The notes under the pieces: model-generated
The model's database searches: none
What the model was told of the DNA's origin: nothing
The model's input: only the letters and a program-made list of their open reading frames with translations
Assembly (NCBI GenBank): GCA_913056415.1
Contig: CAJXNA010000048.1
Coordinates: forward strand, 1-10,926
Length of the DNA: 10,926 nt
Source of the DNA: an uncultured Chloroflexota bacterium
Lineage (GTDB): Bacteria; Chloroflexota; Dehalococcoidia; SM23-28-2; RBG-16-64-32
Reading direction: 5' to 3'
Program-made: the position numbers and the translations under genes
Part shown: piece by piece, positions 5,979 through 10,926 of the stretch
Layout of the letters: each line of letters begins with the position of its first letter
Position numbering within the stretch: the first letter of the stretch is position 1

Positions 5979-6974
5979 CTAAACGTCTATCGCCAATATC
6001 TTCTTCATCGAAAAGGCGCCCAGGAACTCCAACACCACGGCGGCTAGAAGCATGGCTTGTCCTGCAGTCGTCGTGAACAGCAACCCTATGTAGTCAGGGC
6101 TAATTAGCGTAAACAACAACAGCATGACCACCGGCAAGCCGCCGATGACGATGCCGGTCATCCGCTGCTGGGAGGTGAGAGTCACGATCTCTCCCCGAAT
6201 GCGCTCCCGCTCACGCATCGTGTAGGCGACGCTCTCCAGGACCTCCGCCAGGTTACCGCCCACGCTGCGCTGAATGTTGACCGCCGTGAGCACCATCTCC
6301 AGATCCGGACTGTCTATCCGGTCTCCCATCGCCTGGAGTGCGTCCTCGGCGCTCATGCCCAGGTTGGCGTCCCGGAGCATCCGCTTCAGCTCCGTGCCTA
6401 GCGGCGCGTCAAGCTGATTCGCCGTGAACTCAAAGCTTTGCATCAGCCCGTAACCTGATTTGAGAGAGTTCGCCACCATCCCGAGCATCTCTACCATTTG
6501 GCCATCGATCCTCTTGGCACGAGCACTTCTCTTGGAGCCGAGCCAGATGGCCGGCAGGCTGTAGCCAAGCAGCGCCAAGCCGAGCCCCAGGGCGATGGCA
6601 AGCACACCTGGGCTAAAGATAAACGGCACTACAAAGAACACTAGCGCCGCCACATAGCGGATTATGTAATATTCGCCCACCCGCAGAGGCACCCCTGCTC
6701 TCTCCAAGTTCAGCGCCACTTGCTCCGAGCCCCGGAGCTGCCCAATGAAGCTGCTCAGAATCGGCAGGCCGCTGTATGAACGCTGCCGCAGTACCGGCCC
6801 CTGTTGCTCATCCTGCTGCCTCTCCCCCGTCTGCCTCTCACCCGTCTGCCTTTCACTCCGAAACGTATCCAGCCGCTCCTCCATGGCGCTCTGACGAGAA
6901 GAGCGAAGCCCAACGACAAAGGAAAACACGGCCAGCAGGACCGTCATCGCGATTATGACAAGTAGGGCGTCCAT
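5979..6974 (-). CDS. tadB: Tad pilus inner-membrane platform protein TadB (type II secretion F family)
   Basis: 331 residues. Membrane segment 3-22, then a charged linker (about 24-65) with two tandem copies of E-R-Q-T-G and a Gln-rich run. Two membrane segments lie at about 105-141. The T2SSF domain spans about 158-270 (M-V-E-M-L-G-M-V-A-N-S-L-K-S-G-Y-G-L ... N-I-Q-R-S-V-G-G-N-L-A-E-V-L), followed by two C-terminal membrane segments (about 273-291, 305-325). The S-V-G-G-N-L-A-E-V-L signature is characteristic of TadB. It begins 3 nt after the tadA stop. Role: membrane platform partner of TadC that transmits TadA motion during pilus assembly. Only the linker repeat is unusual. Confidence 0.93.
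   Translation of the reverse strand: MDALLVIIAMTVLLAVFSFVVGLRSSRQSAMEERLDTFRSERQTGERQTGERQQDEQQGPVLRQRSYSGLPILSSFIGQLRGSEQVALNLERAGVPLRVGEYYIIRYVAALVFFVVPFIFSPGVLAIALGLGLALLGYSLPAIWLGSKRSARAKRIDGQMVEMLGMVANSLKSGYGLMQSFEFTANQLDAPLGTELKRMLRDANLGMSAEDALQAMGDRIDSPDLEMVLTAVNIQRSVGGNLAEVLESVAYTMRERERIRGEIVTLTSQQRMTGIVIGGLPVVMLLLFTLISPDYIGLLFTTTAGQAMLLAAVVLEFLGAFSMKKILAIDV
6821..6850. repeat. Two 15-bp in-frame tandem repeats inside tadB
   Basis: Copies at 6821-6835 and 6836-6850 differ at one base and each encodes E-R-Q-T-G in the TadB linker. A partial third copy follows as E-R-Q. The unit is a multiple of three, so copy-number change would lengthen or shorten the linker without breaking the frame. 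Confidence 0.8.
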
Positions 6975-6977
6975 CGC

Positions 6978-8342
6978 CTAGGCTCCCCTCCCCACCAGGA
7001 ACACGCTCTCCGGCAACTGGATGCCGGCCTGGTCAAACCTCTCCGCGAAAGTGGGCCGGAGGCCGGTGGCCGCCAAGCGACCCATAATCCGTCCTTCCGA
7101 ATCCACGCCAGTCTGATTGAACGTGAACAGGTCCTGCATGGTCACGATCTGGCCCTCCATGCCGATAATCTCGGTCACATGCGTCACCCGCCTCACGCCA
7201 TCGCTGTGGCGCGCTAGCTGCACCAGGAGATGCAGCGCGGAGGCCACCTGTTCCCGGATCGCCTGGCTCGGTAGGTCCAGGTTGGCCATTAGAACCATAT
7301 TCTCCACGCGGGCCAGCGCATCGCGCGGAGAGTTAGCGTGAACCGTGGACAGGGAGCCTTCATGACCCGTGTTCATGGCGTTCAGCATGTCGAACGCTTC
7401 CGGCCCGCGCACCTCACCGATGATGATGCGGTCAGGGCGCATACGCAGGGTGTTGCGTAACAGCTCACGCTGGCTGATCTCTCCCTTGCCATCGATGTTG
7501 GCGGGCCGCGCCTCCAGGCTCACAACATGCGGCTGTTGCATTCTGAGCTCGGTCGGGTCTTCGATTGTGATTATGCGCTCGCTCTCCGGGATGTAGGCGG
7601 AAAGCGCGTTTAGGAACGTCGTCTTGCCGGTGCCGGTACCACCAGAGATGAGGGTGTTCAGGCGGAGCTTGACGCAGGCCTTCAGAAACTGCGCCAATTC
7701 CGCCTCTATGGTGCCGGCCGTGACCAGCTCATCCATCGTCATCTTGTCTGCGCGGAACTTCCGGATAGTGACCGTCGGGCTCTTGGGTGATACAGGCGGG
7801 ATGATCACGTTGACACGGGAGCCGTCAGCCAGACGAGCGTCCACCATCGGCGACGATTCATCCACCCGGCGTCCAAGAGGAGCTACGATCCTCTCGATAA
7901 TCCGCTGAACGTGCTCCGCATCTCGGAAGCGGATATCGCTCAGATAGATGATGCCTTCCCGCTCAAAGTACACTTCGTCGGGGGCGTTCACCATCACCTC
8001 GGACACTGAGGGGTCACGAATCATCCCATCGATAGGCCCCAGCCCGACGACCTCGTCCACCACCCGCGCCACGATCTGATCGCGGGTGATGCCGCCCACG
8101 GAGGGCATCTCGCGTCGGAGCATAGTCTCCGTAGCCTGCTCCACCAGGCCTCGCCTCTCATCGGGCGCCATGGAGCTGATCTGGTCGGCGTCTAGCTCTT
8201 CAATCAGCATCTGATGCATCCTGAAGATCAGACCCTCCATGTCCTCATTGTGGCGGCCCGGAGTGCCCTTAGAGGGGGTGCTTTCCGATCTGGCCAATGG
8301 GCTGCCTTGGGAAGGGCTGCTTCCTGGTTGCCAGCTAGGCAT
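6978..8342 (-). CDS. tadA: Tad pilus assembly ATPase TadA/CpaF
   Basis: 454 residues, typical for CpaF. Residues 1-35 are a disordered Ser/Pro/Gly leader. Residues 36-205 are the N-terminal domain with the CpaF signature D-E-V-V-G-L-G-P-I ... V-S-E-V-M-V-N. The RecA-like ATPase core has Walker A G-G-T-G-T-G-K-T at 234-241, the Asp box I-T-I-E-D-P-T-E-L at 258-266, Walker B R-I-I-I-G-E-V-R-G at 305-313, and the His box G-H-E-G-S-L-S-T-V-H-A-N-S at 326-338. All catalytic elements are intact. It hydrolyses ATP as a cytoplasmic hexamer to power Flp/type IVc pilus extension and perhaps retraction. Its ATG is 4 nt after the tadZ stop, and tadB starts 3 nt after its own stop, so the motor genes are tightly coupled. 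Confidence 0.97.
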   Translation of the reverse strand: MPSWQPGSSPSQGSPLARSESTPSKGTPGRHNEDMEGLIFRMHQMLIEELDADQISSMAPDERRGLVEQATETMLRREMPSVGGITRDQIVARVVDEVVGLGPIDGMIRDPSVSEVMVNAPDEVYFEREGIIYLSDIRFRDAEHVQRIIERIVAPLGRRVDESSPMVDARLADGSRVNVIIPPVSPKSPTVTIRKFRADKMTMDELVTAGTIEAELAQFLKACVKLRLNTLISGGTGTGKTTFLNALSAYIPESERIITIEDPTELRMQQPHVVSLEARPANIDGKGEISQRELLRNTLRMRPDRIIIGEVRGPEAFDMLNAMNTGHEGSLSTVHANSPRDALARVENMVLMANLDLPSQAIREQVASALHLLVQLARHSDGVRRVTHVTEIIGMEGQIVTMQDLFTFNQTGVDSEGRIMGRLAATGLRPTFAERFDQAGIQLPESVFLVGRGA

Positions 8343-8346
8343 CTCT

Positions 8347-9591
8347 CTACTCCACCTTCACTTCTGTCTGCTCTTCCGTTGCTGTTCCAAGAATGCGGCT
8401 GAAGAGGCCTTTGCCGCCCTGTTTCTGCTGCTGCTCTTGCTTCTGCTGAACGCCGCTGAGCGCGTAGGCCAGCTCCACCATGCTCACCGAAGCCTTGGAT
8501 GTGGGCTTCGTCACCACCACCGGCATGCCCAGCTGGGTGGCGGTGCTGATATTCCGGTCATACGGGATGGACCAGAAGACCTCCCGGCCTAGCATTCGCT
8601 TGATCTCCTGAGGCTGAACGTTGCTAGCCTCGTTGGTGGCGTTAATCAGAAGCTTTATCTTGTCCTGGGGAAAGTTCCAAGAGCGGAGCATATCTATCGC
8701 CAAGAGGGTGTCCTTTAGGCTGGCCATATCCACAGTCGCCACCAGGAGCACCAGCGTGGCCAGCTCCAGCGCCCGCGCTACGATGTCGTTGAACGTGCCC
8801 GGCGTGTCCAGGATCACGTAGTCGTACGTCTGCGCCAGCAGCGTTATAACGCGCTCAATGTGGCCGGCGTGGACGCTCCGCCAGTCTGTAGGCCGAACCG
8901 GCGCCGGCAGAACCGTCACCCCGGTGTTATGGGTGTAGAGACAGTCCTGCAGCATCTCCCGGTTGATCTCTTCCTCCGGTAATGCCAGATCGGCGATGCT
9001 GCGCTCCACCGGTATGTCCATAAGGATGGCCACGTCACCGAATCGGGTGTCCAAGTCGACAAGCACGACCGACTGGCCAGTCTTCTGCACCAGGGCTGTG
9101 CCCAGGTTGGTTGAAATAGTAGTCTTGCCGATACCGCCCTTGGCGCCGAACACCGTCAGCACCGTGCCGCAGGCCAGCGGTTCCTCCACCTCACCCGAGA
9201 TACGCGCTTGCTTCCGTTCCTCCTGAGCCAGCACGTCATAGATAGACTTGACCAGCTCCTCTTCTCGCACGGGTGTGATAAGGTAATCGCTTACGCCGGC
9301 GAGCATAGCCTTGCGGATGCTGGCCGGATCTTTGATGGAAGAGTAGGCGACTACAGGGGACTGCGGAAGGAGGTCCGCCACCGCCTCCACCGTCTGCAGG
9401 GCCCTGACTACAGGCTCCTCTACGGCGATGACGACGATGTCCGGCTCAGCTTCCTTTGCTAGCGAAACCGCTTCGATCCCATAGCCGGCCTCGCCCAGCA
9501 CGGCGAAGCCCGAAAGGGCCAGCATCTTCTGGACCTCAGACCTTGCGATCTCGTCCTGGTCAATTACTATGACTCGCGGGTTACGTGCCAT
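8347..9591 (-). CDS. cpaE: TadZ/CpaE-type pilus localisation ATPase with a degenerate receiver domain
   Basis: 414 residues. Residues 5-125 are a response-regulator receiver fold. The acidic pair (Asp11, Asp13) is kept, but the phospho-acceptor position in P-D-I-V-V-I-A-V-E-E-P is Ala56, and the usual Lys of the K-P motif is Thr106 (L-I-T-P-V). It therefore should not be phosphorylated. Residues 142-380 are a MinD/ParA-like ATPase: deviant Walker A A-K-G-G-I-G-K-T-T at 150-158 with signature Lys151, Walker A' V-V-L-V-D-L-D at 175-181, and switch II I-L-D-T-P-G at 260-265. Residues 381-394 are Gln/Lys-rich. A short amphipathic stretch K-G-L-F-S-R-I-L at 394-401 could touch the membrane. Family role: ATP-dependent dimer that places the Tad machine, often at a pole, and acts as a hub for TadA. 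It lies between cpaB and tadA, the usual order. Confidence 0.95.
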   Translation of the reverse strand: MARNPRVIVIDQDEIARSEVQKMLALSGFAVLGEAGYGIEAVSLAKEAEPDIVVIAVEEPVVRALQTVEAVADLLPQSPVVAYSSIKDPASIRKAMLAGVSDYLITPVREEELVKSIYDVLAQEERKQARISGEVEEPLACGTVLTVFGAKGGIGKTTISTNLGTALVQKTGQSVVLVDLDTRFGDVAILMDIPVERSIADLALPEEEINREMLQDCLYTHNTGVTVLPAPVRPTDWRSVHAGHIERVITLLAQTYDYVILDTPGTFNDIVARALELATLVLLVATVDMASLKDTLLAIDMLRSWNFPQDKIKLLINATNEASNVQPQEIKRMLGREVFWSIPYDRNISTATQLGMPVVVTKPTSKASVSMVELAYALSGVQQKQEQQQKQGGKGLFSRILGTATEEQTEVKVE

Positions 9592-9626
9592 CGCCCTTTA
9601 CTCCCTCAACCTCTCCCGGCTACTCC

Positions 9627-10133
9627 TTATTGCAATGACTGAAGTCCCAGCAGGGCGGCGCAGGTGGGCGCCGCTCCGTCTTCGGCCCACACAGTTCGGC
9701 TTGCCACCGGGGTGGAGTCACCAAAGCCGCGCAGCGCTAGGGCCAGCCGTGGCGTTGCGCACGCCTCAGCCACGGTGAGAACCTCCCCGTGCGCCGGCGA
9801 TACCGCCAGCGTGACAGTGGTGGCCTCAGGGTTGTCCTCGGTACCGGTACCATCGCCGATCACCGGTGCCTCCTCGCCTTCGCTCACCACAGCACGCGTT
9901 ACGTCCTGATCGACACTCAACACCAGAACGTTCTGCAGAATCGTCTGGGCGATCTGAACCTGCGAGCCATCACTATCCCCATCACCACTACCCACCTGGA
10001 TTTGCACAGCGAGGATGACGTCCACGTAATCGCCCGGCCTGATGAGGCCGCTGGCGCCGATCACGTTGCTCACCTGAATAGAGACCGCGCGCTTCCCCTC
10101 CGGAATCACGAAGGCCAGCGGCGGGTTCTCCCC
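9627..10133 (-). CDS. cpaB: Flp pilus assembly protein CpaB/RcpC, C-terminal part (5' end replaced by foreign sequence)
   Basis: The frame runs on to an ATG at 10238, but only codons below about 10133 encode CpaB. Visible parts, numbered in the 203-codon frame: the end of the SAF domain with the family signature I-P-E-G-K-R-A-V-S-I (45-54) and L-I-R-P-G-D-Y-V-D-V (65-74), an acidic Gly/Asp/Ser loop (83-91), and the RcpC core with Q-T-I-L-Q-N-V-L-V-L-S-V-D (98-110) and A-T-T-V-T-L-A-V-S (139-147). Cysteines lie at 160 and 193. The N-terminal membrane anchor and first half of the SAF domain are missing. CpaB acts in the cell envelope with the secretin of Tad pili. It is first in this part of the operon, and cpaE starts 35 nt downstream. 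The loss is best explained by a chimeric join, so the natural gene is probably intact in the organism. Confidence 0.87.
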   Translation of the reverse strand, partial: GENPPLAFVIPEGKRAVSIQVSNVIGASGLIRPGDYVDVILAVQIQVGSGDGDSDGSQVQIAQTILQNVLVLSVDQDVTRAVVSEGEEAPVIGDGTGTEDNPEATTVTLAVSPAHGEVLTVAEACATPRLALALRGFGDSTPVASRTVWAEDGAAPTCAALLGLQSLQ

Positions 10134-10160
10134 ACCGGCGATGGCGGCGCCGGTGGCGCG
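10120..10160. other. Probable chimeric join between two genomes, at a short inverted repeat
   Basis: To the right, the minus-strand frame encodes the AzlD N-terminus (A-T-Y-V-W-R-A-T-G-A-A-I-A-G). To the left, the same frame encodes mid-CpaB (P-P-L-A-F-V-I-P-E-G). The change falls at about 10125-10145, on the 8-bp inverted repeat CACCGGCG (10133-10140) / CGCCGGTG (10148-10155) with a 7-nt loop. Short inverted or shared sequence is a typical place for library or assembly chimeras. The exact base cannot be fixed from this sequence alone. Confidence 0.82.
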
Positions 10161-10238
10161 CCAGACATAGGTGGCGAGGCTGACCAGCCCCAGCAACCCC
10201 CAAAGTCCCCATGTTCCCCAAAGGGTGGCGCTATCCAT
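10134..10238 (-). pseudogene. azlD: AzlD-type branched-chain amino acid transport subunit, first ~35 codons only
   Basis: The ATG at 10238 overlaps the azlC stop by 8 nt (ATGGATAG), the usual azlC-azlD coupling. The encoded start M-D-S-A-T-L-W followed by G-L-V-S-L-A-T-Y-V-W-R-A-T-G is the first membrane helix and conserved T-Y-x-x-R region of AzlD, normally about 100-110 residues. AzlD is the small subunit that works with AzlC in exporting branched-chain amino acids. The frame then runs into CpaB sequence, so the rest is missing. I read this as assembly truncation, not a natural pseudogene. Identity rests on the pairing with azlC and this short motif. Confidence 0.75.
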
Positions 10239-10911
10239 GGCCGCCCCCCATTCGTTGATCGATGAAGAAAGCGGCCGTCCCCGCGATCACGCCACAGAAT
10301 GGCAGACCCCATTCCGGCGAGATCAGGTGAAACAGGGGCCCCAGGGCGGCGCCGAACATCAGCGCCAGCAGGCAGTTGCGCTGCCGCGCACTGGCGAACA
10401 GGAAGGTGAAATACATGATGTTGAGGAAAATCAGGCTGACGGTGATGTAAAAGGGAAACGTGCCCGCCAGGTAATAGCCCAACCCCGTCGACAGGACCCC
10501 CACCGTCATGCAGGTGGTCGACAGGCCGGTGAAAAAGGGTGCCCGGTGGTGTTCCGGCATTCCCGGCGCGAAGCGAAGGGTCATCGCCCAGGTGTTGACC
10601 GACATCATCGCCGCAAACAGATAGCGCCACCGCCAGGCCGCCTTGTCGGCCCGGAACAGCGGCAGCATCGATATGGACATCGGCAGGAAACGCATGTTGG
10701 CCATGGAGGACGCCAAAACGATGGCGAGCACCGGCGCGCCGACGGCAAACAGCTCGACGAACGCAATCTGCCCCGGCAGTCCCCAGACGGTGGCCGTCGA
10801 GACCACGGCGACGCCGAAGCTGACGCCGCTGTCCCGCGCCAACGAGCCGAAGCCCATCATCGACGCGGAAACGACCCAGACCGGCATCCGAAAGGCGGCG
10901 GCGACACCACC
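10231..10911 (-). CDS. azlC: AzlC-family branched-chain amino acid exporter, large subunit (5' partial)
   Basis: 226 codons, missing the N-terminus at the contig edge. The protein is almost wholly hydrophobic, with about six membrane helices. It shows family features: a first half M-G-F-G-S-L-A-R-D-S-G-V-S near 19-31, the segment A-N-M-R-F-L-P-M-S near 71-79 matching the AzlC N-x-R-x-x-x-M-S motif, and a helix-rich C-terminal half. AzlC with AzlD exports branched-chain amino acids and analogues across the inner membrane. The apparent GTG start at 10926 and first five residues (reading V/M-L-F-R-S) are adapter sequence, not gene. The AzlCD style is proteobacterial, unlike the rest of the window, consistent with foreign origin through the join near 10135. 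The taxonomic call is by feel and needs a database search. Confidence 0.85.
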   Translation of the reverse strand, partial: GGVAAAFRMPVWVVSASMMGFGSLARDSGVSFGVAVVSTATVWGLPGQIAFVELFAVGAPVLAIVLASSMANMRFLPMSISMLPLFRADKAAWRWRYLFAAMMSVNTWAMTLRFAPGMPEHHRAPFFTGLSTTCMTVGVLSTGLGYYLAGTFPFYITVSLIFLNIMYFTFLFASARQRNCLLALMFGAALGPLFHLISPEWGLPFCGVIAGTAAFFIDQRMGGGHG

Positions 10912-10926
10912 AGATCGGAAGAGCAC
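10912..10926. other. Illumina TruSeq adapter remnant
   Basis: The final 15 bases, AGATCGGAAGAGCAC, are identical to the start of the standard Illumina TruSeq read-through adapter. Read on the minus strand they begin GTGCTCTTCCGATCT, which creates a false GTG start and false L-F-R-S residues at the head of azlC. This is technical sequence and should be trimmed. Confidence 0.96.

Noticed and set aside
10133..10155. The CACCGGCG/CGCCGGTG hairpin as a terminator or regulatory element
   Set aside because: It lies inside coding sequence, has no T-tract and coincides with the chimeric join. It is more likely the cause or by-product of the join.
9627..10238. A novel AzlD-CpaB fusion linking amino acid export to pilus assembly
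   Set aside because: Both partners are cut mid-domain, the join sits on a short inverted repeat, and the contig end carries adapter. A chimera explains all of this more simply.
10106..10630. A 174-codon minus-strand frame overlapping azlC
   Set aside because: It is another frame of azlC/azlD with a Gly/Pro/His-rich product and no recognisable domain. The azlC frame shows clear family motifs.
1..10926. CRISPR arrays, tRNA/rRNA genes, insertion sequences, attachment sites
   Set aside because: I looked for regularly spaced repeats, tRNA-like TTC-A arms, transposase motifs and terminal inverted repeats and saw none that hold up.

Overview
The window is mostly a stretch of a GC-rich bacterial chromosome, and the gene content suggests a Chloroflexota lineage such as Dehalococcoidia. 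This assignment is inference from gene style: an alpha/beta-hydrolase/adenylate cyclase fusion, an ECF sigma factor paired with a membrane protein carrying repeated N-terminal modules, and a compact Tad operon. No rRNA or marker gene is present to confirm it. The last ~0.8 kb on the right appears to come from a different genome, and the contig ends in Illumina adapter sequence.

Layout. (1) 1-1077, plus strand: the 3' part of an alpha/beta hydrolase fused to a class III nucleotide cyclase. (2) 1414-3410, plus strand: an ECF sigma factor followed 2 nt later by a single-pass membrane protein, probably its anti-sigma factor. This pair ends at a perfect 17-bp-arm hairpin (3431-3465) that can serve both converging strands. 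(3) 9591 down to 3485, minus strand: a tight operon reading cpaB (3' part only) - cpaE/tadZ - cpaF/tadA - tadB - tadC - XRE regulator - DUF192 - (internal promoter) XRE regulator - 59-aa mini-protein. (4) 10238-10911, minus strand: azlD (first ~35 codons) and azlC (missing its N-terminus), a branched-chain amino acid exporter pair. (5) 10912-10926: adapter.

The Tad part encodes the cytoplasmic and inner-membrane motor of a type IVc pilus: TadZ for polar placement, the TadA ATPase, and the TadB/TadC platform. CpaB would be the periplasmic or secretin-associated component. The pilin, prepilin peptidase and pseudopilin genes are outside the window. The most interesting biology is at the 3' end of this operon. 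Two paralogous XRE regulators and a small protein without a DNA-binding domain share a C-terminal helical module (core D-P-D/E-L-L...L-P...Q...L-L...E). The second regulator has its own consensus-like promoter overlapped by an inverted repeat. This looks like a small regulatory circuit attached to the pilus operon.

The main warning concerns the right end. The reading frame 9627-10238 looks like one protein but joins the N-terminus of AzlD to the C-terminal two-thirds of CpaB at about 10125-10145. I read this as an assembly or library chimera, not a natural fusion.
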